Shown: positions 34,099 to 45,610 of the stretch, in pieces
How positions within the stretch are numbered: position 1 is the stretch's first letter
Layout: every line of letters begins with the position of its first letter
Origin: Breviolum minutum Mf 1.05b.01
Lineage: Eukaryota > Sar > Dinophyceae > Suessiales > Symbiodiniaceae
Length of the DNA stretch: 64,000 nucleotides
Assembly: GCA_000507305.1 (NCBI GenBank)
Contig: DF239761.1
Coordinates: forward strand, 62,001 to 126,000
Reading direction: 5' to 3'
Made by a program: the position numbers and the translations under genes
The notes under the pieces: model-generated
The model's database searches: none
Told to the model about the DNA's origin: nothing
What the model saw: the letters and a program-made list of their open reading frames with translations, nothing else

Positions 34099-37000
34099 GC
34101 ATGGATCATCCCCGAGTCACGCACGTTGCTGCGCCGTGCACCCAGCGCCCTCCACTTGGGTATCGCCGAAACGGAGCCCGAAACCTTGGAGGTGGCTCCG
34201 AGTTCAACGGCGGGTGAAAAATTGGGGACCGATGTTTCTCCAACTTTCCCAAATCGGGGTGTATTTTCAGATTGAACATCATTGAAACATGTTTGTTTTC
34301 GGGGGGTTTACGATATAGATATCTTAGACTTTTTTTTGGGGGGGACTGAAATCAAGGTTTTGGCCCCGCTTATTACTTGACAAGCTCAGGGTCAGCCAGC
34401 CATATCCTTATCAGGATGACAAGATATGCATGGTGAATTTGTCTACAAAATTGTTTGTTTTCATTTGCGTTGAGTTCATGACTGAAAACATAGAAATAAC
34501 AGAACTCCGTAAATTTAGCTGTTTTAGCCAAGTATTAAGAATTGACTGACACATGTTTGAACCAAGACTTCATCTAGTTTTGAAGCTGCAACCGTTCCAG
34601 GCTCTGATTCTCGTTATGGACATGTGTTTGAAAAATATCAAAAGCATTAAACAAGTCAATGTTTTGCTGTTGCCAGAATGATTCAAGGGAGAGTTGTGGT
34701 AATATTCACTGATCATGATAGGATGATGACCCTATGGAAGTGGATGATGAAAGACCTGGAGAGGACCTGGGAGCATCGCTTGATGTATCATGACGTGTCG
34801 GAATAAAAAGCCAAATAGTCAGGTACATACTAGGAACATGCAAAATCAATTCATGTCACAGAATAGTTTGAAACTAATGATAAACCCCCCCAACTCGGAG
34901 GTGTACCTTGATCATGGCCTCATGGCCTCATGATGATTTGTTAGCAGTTGCTCATATGCAACTGCAGCTGCCAGAGGTTCAACGGGGCGCAACAAGTCAT
35001 AGCCTCAGATGTTCCATAGGGTCCTTGTGGCAGGTTATGTCAATTTGATTAGGACACGCCATCATCACGATAGGAAATAAATGGAAATGTGTTGAATATT
35101 TTGTTACTTACTAACCTTCAATCAACCATGTTTTTCAGTGATCCACCCCTTTAAAAAAAGATGGCATTTCTGTTTTTTTTTTGGCAGGCGCAACATCTTC
35201 TCAAGCATCAGCTGAGAAGGCTTTGCAGGCTGTGCTTGAAGAGATGCCCCATGTTTTACCCTTCGAGGTGGGCAATGGGCAGATGTGGAGGGCTGTAAAC
35301 ACCCATCAAGGAGAATTACCCCGTGGATGTATTGATATGTATTGTTTATGGCCTTTAGCATTTGTTGACTTTTTTCAAATATGTCAGACATTGTAAAAAA
35401 CTGGGATGGAGATCAACTAGCAACAATGAGTCATACATAAAGGTTTTCATATCATGCGAGCTGTGTTGTGGCTGCTTGTCCTGTGGCTTGGAAGATGTAA
35501 CATGTAACCCAATAGTGAATGCTGTATCTCTTTTCATATGAACGTTGCTCCCCGGTTTCCTGTGTCGTGTCTCAACATTGCATTTTGTTTGAAGGAGAGT
35601 GCTAGGAAACCCGACTGAGACTTGATTCATCCCTCCCAGTAGTTAAATTCTCCTGTTGTGTCGAGTATCGATGTTGGGGCTTATTTTCGAGGCAATGTCA
35701 CATACAATCTATAAATGACATGCTTCCTCAAGCAAATTGAATTGCTACCGAACCATGCACTCGCTGAAGGATCGTGTATCAATCCTGCACAACGCCATTC
35801 TTGCCGATCAGGATCCCAAAACGAGTCCCGAATTGTCTTGCAATGGGTTGGATGAGTTGTTCATAGTTGTATTGATGCCGGATACAGCTTGAGACCAGTC
35901 ATTGATACCATATGGCCACACACATTCCATCTGCAGAAACTCAGAAACCCTTTCTCCAGGAGCAACGGCGAGCTTTTCGAGGTCCTTGGGGTTTATCAGT
36001 GTGGTGTCTCAACGGGGGGCTTGGTGAGTCACCTCGAAGCTTGGAGGATGTGAGTCACCCTCAACATGTTCCAGCTGGAGCTGTCCCAATGATCACCCCG
36101 GTGTTCTGAAATTGAGGAAGACGCAAATTGCAATTCGTTCATATTTTTTCCCTTGTTTCATCCTTTTTTCCAAGCCATCCTTGTTTGGATTTGTTTAGTA
36201 TAGATAGTATAGTAGTGATATTGAGTTTGTAACCAAGTAGGTAACCACAGCAATCTTTGTAAACTGTTGCACCAGCGGCTCCTTGAACCACCGAGCTTTG
36301 TTTACACCAAGACCTTGGACAAACGGCAAATCCGCCGTAACTTTCTGGTGGAAGACGGCATCGCAGCTTTTGAAGGCGCTTCCGAAACACCAATTTGGAG
36401 TCGGAAATGGTCATCCTGTTTTAGGATGACCCCTACCCCATCAAGATCGTTGAAGGATGATGTGTCCCCAAGAGGTTCCGAAACACATCCGAAAACCATT
36501 TGTATCATTTGTTGCCGCATAGGTCTTGATGAACATGCTTTGCGGGACACTTTTCGTGTTGAGTCTGACACTTGGAGGGATTGGTAGGATACATAGGGGT
36601 ATAATAGTACTCTCGTTGAAAAACTAGACCCAAGGTTCATTGCGCCTGATGGGACCGTCGAATCCGGCGTGGATGGAGGGGGATTGTTCAAGGTGCGCAA
36701 GCACACGTGACAATGCTGTGACACGAAGTGTGGAAATGATTTTCTGCATTTTGTTGACATTGATGATCATGGTGGATTGCAATAAAGGGAGGAAACCAGA
36801 GAGTAGTGTAATACGTCTTCAGCAGCCATCTACATTTCATTGCAAGCCATGGATCAGGCGCTAGCAGACATAGATTGTATGTTTAAGACTTCTTGAAACG
36901 TCTACAGTGACAACGATGACAGATACGTTAAAGGATTTAAGATGGTGGTCCATCGCCCCTCAACAACAGGAGTTTATGATACACATTTGCCGTGAAATGT

Positions 37001-40000
37001 TTGATCCAGAGCCTGGCACTCAGCAGAAAGGATCTTCATAAAGAGGTTTGTGGGGATTTCTGTCAGCGTTTCTACAAACGTAGATAGCAATATTATGCAA
37101 TCTTGGTAATGTGTACCCAGTTAAGCCTCACCAGAAGCTGATAAAACCAGGGCAGAGTCCAGCATTTGGGGAAGGTTTTCGCCGAGTGTTAGACTTGGTG
37201 TGGTTTGATGAAATTAATGGATGGATAGAAATAACATCAATCAACTTCTTCTTGATCATACCAGATGTAGCCAGTCATGTAGATTATTTTATTTTGACTT
37301 CAAGGTTTGGGCTCTTCAGTGCTACCAGCGACCATGCCTTGTACCCATCCACGGCGGCTTTAACCCAGTGTTGCGGGCTGATTTTGACAGGGTCTTGCAA
37401 TGTGGATTTGTTGGACGTGCATGCTCACCAAATGCGACTAGAGGATACCACATGACCTTGTTGCCAGTATATGTCTATTACAGTTTAGGACCTGAAGCAT
37501 GCTACCACATACTATTTGAATCTATTTGATATCATATGTCATATATATATATATTCACAGTATATAACCCAAGCCTGAAAGGAAGCCTTATATTGGTAAT
37601 CTTCCCTCTGCCAGGGTTTCGCATGCGACTGACTTGTACATATTCCTGGGGAAGGTGGTTGGCAAGGCTGGGGCATTGGTGCTACAGGGTGGCAGTCTCC
37701 CTGTAATATGCTGTTCATCCTAACTCCAAAACGAAGTATTTGCATATGGGTTTGCAAAGTAATGTCACATTCTTCAATCATGAAGCCATCCTTACACAGA
37801 CTGCTTGAGTCTGATTTTCGTTTGGGATTATTTCGCTGATACAATGCTGCTTTCTCTTTGGTGATGGAGGCCATCTACGAAATGTTTCTCTTGGAGCCAC
37901 AGTTCAGCCGTGTTTTCCTGAATCGACTGCTGGGTCGAATCAATGAGGTGCGCATTTCATGGATACCCAGTGTTTCCCCGCAAGAATCAGCCGCAGCTTT
38001 TTTTTTCCCTTTGGCCTACCTGTTAGGTGGATGATATTGCATCTTTGGATAAGGAAGTCCACCGAAATATGCTTCAGATCAAGGCCTTGGCGGCCTTGGG
38101 TCTCCTGAGTTTTGGAAACGCGGCGGTTTTGTTGCATCGGATGTGAATCTAATGTTAGGAAGGTCTACATTTTCCGAGAGGCCAACATGAATCACAAAAA
38201 CAACAGTTACTTGCGGATCAGTACTTTCCAGTATATATGTTTGTGGCAATGGCAGGCAAAGACCACAGCACAACTGAGGGTGGCGTGATGTATTTTTACA
38301 TTATTTTCAGATGTAGGCATTGATTTCAAAATGTATCCATGTATTGACATGCAGCAACGGCAGGAGTGCAGTGATGTTGAAGCGCTTGGCATCACCTTCA
38401 GCAGGGGTCTCAGCATCACAAGATGCTGCTAGTTGGTATGGTGCCTCTAGATGCGACGGGCATGTTATTCGAACTTGGTACAGTGATTTGGAGTGGTGTC
38501 TTTGAATGCCAGGCATTTCAATTTCAGAAAAGGGTGTGAACAAGGCAAGCAACAACGACCCGGGGGGGCAAATCTGCAAGACATCATTAACATGCTGGAT
38601 GGCAACCTGCGCAGGGAACTCCCACTATTTGGGTTTTGTCTGCCCGTTTGCAGATGATGAAAAATCTTGGATTATTTGTTTCAGATATCACATATTAACA
38701 GCCTCTGTTTTGCTCGGTGTACAGGACTTGGATCTCATCCCCAACGGGAGCAACACACCGGTAAGCCTGGCATTGTTGGTCATGCAGTCAGAGAGGCATA
38801 GACTCAGCCGGCAGATAGGATATTTAATAGTTGATAGTACATGATGGATAGTACAGATCAGTGATAGTAGATAATATAGATAGATATGATATAAGATAGT
38901 ATAAGTCACACTACTAGCAACTGGGTGACCGTTAGTAAATCAATGTGCCAGTGAAGCTGTTATGTTGCCGTTGTTTTTTTGTGTTCTGGCTGGTTCGAAC
39001 TTCCATCCTTCTCTTCACGATGTCCATGTTCAAAGCGTCTCCCAGGAGAAAACCTTTATTGCTACACCTGCAAAAGGGAAATTATTGTGATGTCATAGTC
39101 ACACATGTTACATATCATTATATTTACACCTGTAAACTGCATAAGTTTTTTGATATAGTAGGTAGTAAATGTATATGTGAGTACCGATATATATATATAT
39201 ATTGATTTATTTGTCATAAGCAGATGTACACTGTTAATATAATTTGTTTCAAGTTCAATTCACTCTGACTCAGCTGTTGAGTTGATAACAGTTACCCCGT
39301 TCGCTTCCATGTGCAGCAACTTTCCTCTGAAAATCACCATGAGACCCCCGCGTGCAGGTGACACGAGAGAATCTCACTCGCTACTTGCACCTAATGGCAA
39401 ACTATAGGACACTGCCACTGCTTTGTATTTGCAGCATGGGCGGCATGTTTTTGGAAAGACTTTGCACATATTTGCACAAGGTACTCGTACCGTTGTGTCA
39501 TAGCGGGGTTGATGGAAATCGCAGTTGCAAATATGATGGAATGACACAGAGCTGTGTTCCCCTTTGATTGTCATCGCAAGCCAGTGATTCCAGTGATGTG
39601 ACGCTTCGATGCCTTTCCATGCTATGTTTCCGCACGTTTCCAATAGCAGGACCAACATCCAATTCCAGAGACAAACTGCTGCCTTTCTCAGTGGCCTACA
39701 AAAGGCGCAGAGTCTATTGGAAGGAGTGCCATGATCGGAGATGGGGCCAGAGAAGTTCGGCAGTTTGATTGTCCCGTATCTATCCAGAAAGTCGTTGGAA
39801 GGTGGATCAACATGACATTCACTCTTAGTAGAGATCAACGAAAGCTCCCTTGAAGAAAGTAAGGCAATGCCGAGCGTATGCAATTAGACAGACAAGTTGC
39901 TGCCCTGCAACGATACAGAATACATGTACTATCTTTTATCGAGGTTGAGTGAATACTTCCGCCTCGATGAACTCTGCCCAGTTGTTTTGCAAAATGCCTC

Positions 40001-42690
40001 GCCATATTTTTGAGCAACAGCAACGCCAACAGTAATGCAGGTGATCCCTGTGACATGGCTGAAGATGTTCGATCCATATGTGCGGGGCCGCAGAAAACAA
40101 CAGATGAAGCGCGAAAAAACTGGCTTTCCATGGCTTTCCAGCTTTCCTACTTTGTTTGTCAAGTGGGGAGGCTTTCGTTCAGCTAGTCCTGCAATCGCCT
40201 GCAATAGGTAGTACAAGATGTGATGCATTTGGATATGTGGCTGCGTTCTGATTGCTTGCAACCTCATTCTTGGGTGCAACATTTTGGGGATCAGCTTTTC
40301 TACAACACACTCGGCCCCACAAGGACCCTCCTCTCCAGAGGAAGTGCTGGTCCACACATATATTTCTTTGGGACCACAGGACCCCTGGATAAGTTCAGCA
40401 TAAAATTACTTTAGCACATTGAGTTGTGTTTTTAATCACAACTTGAATAGATAGTATAGCATGAAAACACCAATTTTTCAGTGTACCAAGACCCTTAAAA
40501 AGCCCAGAAAGGAAAACTCAAAGCAGCTTTTAAATCAAAAACATTCCAAGGAGCTCAATACCTTGATCAGTGGCAGCACCGCGGGTGGTTTCGATGTGAA
40601 AGATCTTCGAGAGAATACGGTGCTTTCTGGTGGCTACCAGGCTGTGAACTTGGGATTTGTCAAGCTTGGGAATTTGGATGGCATGGAAGCATGGCAATTT
40701 GTTTGGGTAAATCATAGTGATCTCATGTCATAGCAACCTGAAAAAGGTAGAATGGCCAAAGAATTCAGGATTTCCCAGGTTGCTGAAATATTATGATTTG
40801 CTCAGAGTTCGGGACTGGTTCAAGAAAGAAATTCGTTGTTTGGGATTCATCGTGCAGGAAGTAAGAAGCTGCAGTCTGGGTTGAATTTGTAGATGCCTTT
40901 GCGAAATCAAGGCTGTGATAAGGGATGAATTGCCTACATTTGGTTGAAGTCAGGGCGCCCTCTTGACTCTCAGAATTTTACATTCAGCATCCCCAAGAGG
41001 AAGAGGATGCTTGAATGCAAGCTTAGTCACCCACAGTAAACCGCTTTGGTTCCACTATCATGATTATTTACATTTATGACCCTTTACCAAGCCCTTGTTC
41101 CTGGAATAGATGGTTGTGAATGCCTATAATGCTCAAGCACCTCAAAAATCCCTTACAGTAAGATATTCTGATGAATCCGGTATGGTATGGTTATCCTGCC
41201 TTACAAGAAGTCTGATGACATGTCCCTCCAGGACGACAGCCCTTGCGTCCAGTGGTTGTGGCGCTTGCTGCCGGGGCCTGATCAACGTAAGGTGAGAGCA
41301 CTGTCTATATGTTTATTGTGGTGAGGAGGGTGTCAGAGCAACAGCTTTCACAAGGTTTCGCTATGTTCACTTAGGTTTGGTATTCTTTGTCTTGGTTTTT
41401 GGCTGAAAATTTCCGAGGCAAGAAGACCTTTCGCCCGAAGATTTGGGTCGCTTTCTGATGTGCCATCCTCAACATGTGTTTTTTTTCAACATGTGCTGCA
41501 GAAAGGCTGTATTATAGACTGATGTAGGCCTGCATAAAATTGACTGAAACTCGTGAGGAGGGCGATGGAAAGATTTGAGAGACGAGACACACACACACAC
41601 ACACCCTTTGAACATATACTTATATATGATATATATATATATTCGTATATATACATGCATATACTTTTACATATACATGTAAAATTGTCAATAGTTGTTG
41701 GTGTTTTAATGCAAACATGTTTTATACAAAAGTCTTTCTACATATATATATATATATATATATATTTTTATACACACTGTTGTATCAGTTTTCTACAAAT
41801 ATAATATATATATATATATATATTATTTATGCACTAGATTAACTGAGTGCAAGAGCTCCTTGTTTGCACAGAAAATGGTTGAATCTCCCCATCGGAAGGG
41901 GCCAGCATGTCAGTAAGAAACCGAGGTTTTGCACATCTTGCAGCCGTGCACCTCTCTTGGGGTCGCTTGGCTATGGGGAAGCAATGTATGCTCTCACGGT
42001 TTGAAGTCTTGTGCTGGCCACTCAATTTGTATTAGCCTTTTTTTGGATATTCGTCATAGTTTGGTTACACCTGCAGCCACTGTACCAACGAAGCAATGAT
42101 CAGGTTCAAGAATTTGAATCCCAAATTCTGCATTCATCGAGTTCCTGATTCGGACCGACTTCCCACCAGTGCTACGCTTCTTGGACTCGCTTGTTTTTTT
42201 ACCGCGATCGGCCGCGAAAAAACCGTGCCAATGGTGGGGGCTTGTAGAATCGAAGAAGTGAGATTGTTCCCTAGTTGGAGGTCACTTAGCCCCCCTGCAA
42301 AGGTCACTTGTGCATTCCAAAAGAGTTATTTAGTTTCAACAAACTTGCATGATCTTCAGGACAAAACCCACTATTCTTTATTTTGTTTCGTCATAAAAAG
42401 ATAATGTAAGAAGAGATACGTAGCCAGAAGGCTTGAGGTCTTCAAAAGGTAAGTGCTAACATGAAATCATGCATTTTTATGGCCCTGGCCTTATGATGGA
42501 AGCCAAGTATCATCCAACTTCAAGACATGCCAGGTGTGCCAATCTGCTGAAGTTGCCTGACTATGTGAACTATCACACTCTGAAGGCCAAGGTCCTTCAA
42601 GCTATTCGCCACTTGCCCAACTCGGGGGATTTGGGGGACGATGGCCCTATGGCCAGAAGTGTTGCTTGTGAGATGAATGTAGATGAATAG
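34099..42690 (+). CDS. HECT-type E3 ubiquitin ligase (UBE3B/UBE3C/UPL7-like)
   Basis: HECT ligases accept ubiquitin on a catalytic Cys and pass it to substrates in the cytosol or nucleus. The domain is spread over small exons: 34099-34213, 35188-35267 (EEMPHVLPFE), 35960-35981, 36276-~36375 (IRRNFLVEDG), 36635-36692 (VESGVDGGGLFK), 36970-37022, 37305-37433 (FGLFSATSDHALYPS), 37870-37947 (AIYEMFLLEPQFSRVFLNRL), 38027-38083 (VDDIASLDKEVHRNM), 38355-38406 (DVEALGITFS), 38528-38544, 38725-38760 (LIPNGSNTP), 39358-~39407 (VTRENLTRYLHLMANY), 40208-~40288, 40551-40640 (ELNTLISG), 41232-41291 (VQWLWRLL), 41918-41961 (CTSCSRAPLLG), 42104-42175 and 42534-42690. The motifs come in the order known for the UBE3 class and most junctions agree in phase. 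At least six introns use GC donors. Pieces around 36376-36634 and 39408-40207 are unassigned. One exon (37305-37433) carries an apparent 1-base frameshift. Upstream exons probably begin by 29.5-31 kb. Confidence 0.9.
41580..41825. repeat. (CA)n and (TA)n microsatellites
   Basis: acacacacac at about 41589-41603, and TA runs at about 41625-41660, 41741-41766 and 41804-41823, all inside an intron of the HECT gene. Confidence 0.9.
42534..42690 (+). CDS. HECT C-lobe terminal exon with catalytic cysteine
   Basis: The preceding exon ends ...RLPTSA plus AC at a GC donor (42175|gcttctt). This exon supplies G, then TGT, so splicing creates RLPTSATCANLLKLPDY, matching the LPT.sTC.NLLkLP.Y signature of HECT C-lobes. 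The Cys codon at 42535-42537 is the predicted thioester site and is the first complete codon of the exon. After YHTLKAKVLQAIRH the usual short ending (aromatic residue four from the end) is replaced by about 25 polar residues finishing EMNVDE and TAG at 42690. Confidence 0.9.
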
Positions 42691-43439
42691 GGTTTTATAT
42701 CTATTGCTCTCGGTGCTCTATGAGTTCTTCAACAAGGGCACCACATATATGTGGACCTTGTCAATCAGCTACTGCTCCAGAAACACAGAAAGACCAAAAC
42801 GAATGCGGCGAAGGGATGTAGATGACGTGTAGATTTCATACATTTAGATCCACCTGAATGCGTAGAATGCACACAGATTTCATTGATGCTCATCTCTTGG
42901 CCTTTTGGATGTGAATGACCACTGCTTAAAGGGATGTTCGCACACATGAGCAGTGAAAACATTGGGTTGTTTGGCCTCGGCTGTGTAGCGGGCACAACGG
43001 AATGTAACATTTTTTCACTTCCCACATGCAATGCAACCGGGCAGTCACCAACCCAGCAACCTGCAACCAGATTTGGGGGATAGCTGTGGCGGAGGAGGTT
43101 GTTACACCCACTGACGTGTTTCTAAGGTGCAGAGGCAGGTTTCGACTTGAGCTGACCAAGCCTTTTGCATCAATTTCAGCGCAGAAGTCCATCAAACCTT
43201 GATGTGTAAGATGGCACAGCTGCAACAAGTGAGTTGCACCATATCGCAAGTGTTTTCCTAGAGTCGTGGAGTCCAAACCTGCTGCGGCATGTAAAGTGCC
43301 TTTGCACGTGTCGCGTGAGTAGGATTACTTTCAACATTTGCAAGCTGCCAGGATTGACAAAACTTTCATGGCATATATGTCCACATTTAATCATATCCGA
43401 TTGATATCAATATCCTGGCTTGCCTTCGATTCAATTTCG
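42691..43439. other. 3' flank of the HECT gene, no further gene seen
   Basis: No plus-strand exon follows the HECT stop. Minus-strand frames at 42926-43276 and 43176-43394 lack motifs. GC content falls toward 43440. Confidence 0.4.
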
Positions 43440-44880
43440 ATAAAATATCGGATTTCCATCCATTTCGTTACGCACAGAATACGTATTTAACCACAAAAAA
43501 TCAATTCAAATTTCAAATATTAAAAAATATCTTAAGAACAATAAAGATTTTATACAATATTTGGTTAATTTAAATTTTAGAATTTATATAAAATTAATTT
43601 GTTTTTAATATAAAAAAAATATAAATATATATNNNNNNNNNNNNNNNNNNNNNNNNNNNNNNNNNNNNNNNNNNNNNNNNNNNNNNNNNNNNNNNNNNNN
43701 NNNNNNNNNNNNNNNNNNNNNNNNNNNNNNNNNNNNNNNNNNNNNNNNNNNNNNNNNNNNNNNNNNNNNNNNNNNNNNNNNNNNNNNNNNNNNNNNNNNN
43801 NNNNNNNNNNNNNNNNNNNNNNNNNNNNNNNNNNNNNNNNNNNNNNNNNNNNNNNNNNNNNNNNNNNNNNNNNNNNNNNNNNNNNNNNNNNNNNNNNNNN
43901 NNNNNNNNNNNNNNNNNNNNNNNNNNNNNNNNNNNNNNNNNNNNNNNNNNNNNNNNNNNNNNNNNNNNNNNNNNNNNNNNNNNNNNNNNNNNNNNNNNNN
44001 NNNNNNNNNNNNNNNNNNNNNNNNNNNNNNNNNNNNNNNNNNNNNNNNNNNNNNNNNNNNNNNNNNNNNNNNNNNNNNNNNNNNNNNNNNNNNNNNNNNN
44101 NNNNNNNNNNNNNNNNNNNNNNNNNNNNNNNNNNNNNNNNNNNNNNNNNNNNNNNNNNNNNNNNNNNNNNNNNNNNNNNNNNNNNNNNNNNNNNNNNNNN
44201 NNNNNNNNNNNNNNNNNNNNNNNNNNNNNNNNNNNNNNNNNNNNNNNNNNNNNNNNNNNNNNNNNNNNNNNNNNNNNNNNNNNNNNNNNNNNNNNNNNNN
44301 NNNNCCTTTTCTAGATATTTATTAATATTATTTTTTTAAAAAAATAATAATATATAAATATTTTATTTTATTAAAATATAAAAATATATATTAATTATAT
44401 TTAATTTTAATTATTTTATATATATAATAATCAAGATACAATACCAAATATTTATCCTTATTTTTTTTAAAACAATCCAATATAAATATAAAAAAATATT
44501 TTAATTATCAAACAAAATTCAAGATAAAAAAAATCAAATAAAATTCCAAAAAATCCAATAAATATTACCAAATAAAAATTAATATAATATCAATTTCGAA
44601 AATTTCAAAATTTATATAAATTTTACCCAACAAAAAATATTTACCATTTATCTAAAATAAATTATATTAAAAATGCCAAAAAAACCTAGGATTTTATCGG
44701 AAATATTAAAAAATCAAAAAATATATTTCTTGCTTCATTCCAGGAGTTAGTCATGCTTCTGTGCCACTAAGATCCATTTGTGATTTTGTATTTCTTCGTT
44801 TTTTTAATCTTTAAAAAATAACAATTTATTTTATATGTTTTTACTTCCCCCATAGTACAAATCTACAGACAAATCAATTC
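43440..44880. other. extremely AT-rich block with a 672-N assembly gap
   Basis: From about 43440 to the gap at 43633, and from 44305 to about 44880, the sequence is almost only A and T, with scattered single C or G, in clear contrast to the rest of the window. Right after the gap there is a perfect AT palindrome (attatttttttaaaaaaataat, about 44328-44349). N run: 43633-44304. No coding potential. It lies between the plus-strand and the minus-strand gene clusters. Confidence 0.9.
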
Positions 44881-44927
44881 TGCAAATGGCTTTTTGTGAT
44901 CAGGGTTTTCACTTCAAGCCGGTGGGT

Positions 44928-45170
44928 GATCACGAATATGGCTGGGAGATGACGCATGGGATGCCGGTGGCGGCTCTTAATCGGGGTGGGCTGATGCTTC
45001 TGGTGGTGCTGGCGGTGCTTGATCACGGAATTGGCTGGGAGATGTCCGGGAGGGTATGGCATGGAGTGTTGGTGGCAGCGCTTGATCGCGGATGTGGCTG
45101 GAAGGTCGAGGTTGAGATGGCTGGAAATGGTGTCGCCTGGGGTGTTGCTGGTCGTGCATGATTGCTATGT
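44928..45170. repeat. degenerate GC-richer minisatellite
   Basis: GATCACG..TGGCTGGGAGATG-type units start at 44928, 45021 and 45084 (spacing 93 and 63), each followed by GTGGCGGCTCTT/GTGGCAGCGCTT-like sequence. GC-rich, directly abutting the AT-rich block. Both strands are open through it (Trp/Gly-rich on plus, Pro/His-rich on minus), so I do not call a gene. Confidence 0.65.
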
Positions 45171-45415
45171 GGTTGGGAAGTGTTGCAGAGGGCGCCATTG
45201 GCATTGCGTGCCGGCGCGTATTTATTTGCAATGTTATTGGTACTACCAGTTTTGCGGTTGATGCGCGCAAACGGGATTTCGCTGAACGGCTAAGACCCAC
45301 CAGTGAAAGGCTAATGCATTTGGACGGCGAGGTGCCTGGTGTTTTTTTCTGGGTCAATCTGGGTCATAAATTGTCTATTGCTTTATCAGCTGGAGTGTTC
45401 AGAGATCAGCGAGCA

Positions 45416-45430
45416 CTTGAGCCAAAATGG
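45416..45430 (-). other. relict dinoflagellate spliced-leader sequence
   Basis: On the minus strand this reads CCATTTTGGCTCAAG, identical to the last 15 bases of the conserved 22-base DinoSL that is trans-spliced onto nuclear mRNAs. The seven bases before it do not match. A chance 15-base match in 64 kb on both strands is expected about 1 in 10,000 times. In dinoflagellates such remnants in genomic DNA are known to mark mRNAs that were reverse-transcribed and reinserted. The sequence that follows on the minus strand (45415 downward) is intron-free but has no convincing ORF. Confidence 0.75.
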
Positions 45431-45610
45431 AAGACATTTTGCTCAATTGATCATTGCAAACATATTCATGCTTTCAGCAAGCTTGCAAGCTAATTGAGAT
45501 TATATAAAAATTCTTGACTTTTTGTCCATGCGTCAAATCTAGTAAAACAAATATTCTATACATGGAATTCCGTTTTTCAAAAAGATCTTTGTTCCTTCCA
45601 CCAAAAAACT

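Noticed and set aside
35912..36109. 65-codon plus-strand frame as an independent gene
   Set aside because: Only the 22 bases at 35960-35981 fit the HECT protein; the rest reads like intron.
36302..36760. 152-codon minus-strand frame, one of the longest without simple repeats
   Set aside because: It is antisense to HECT exons (IRRNFLVEDG and VESGVDGGGLFK), which have family motifs and splice sites on the plus strand.
38027..38143. Reading the HECT exon on to the stop at 38143 as a gene end
   Set aside because: The next HECT segment (DVEALGITFS at 38355) joins in phase if the exon ends at the GC donor after 38083, so the stop is intronic.
44977..45357. 126-codon minus-strand Pro/His/Arg-rich frame directly after the relict leader
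   Set aside because: Mostly within the degenerate minisatellite, which is open on both strands, and begins without a convincing ATG. Not enough to call it the retroposed gene.
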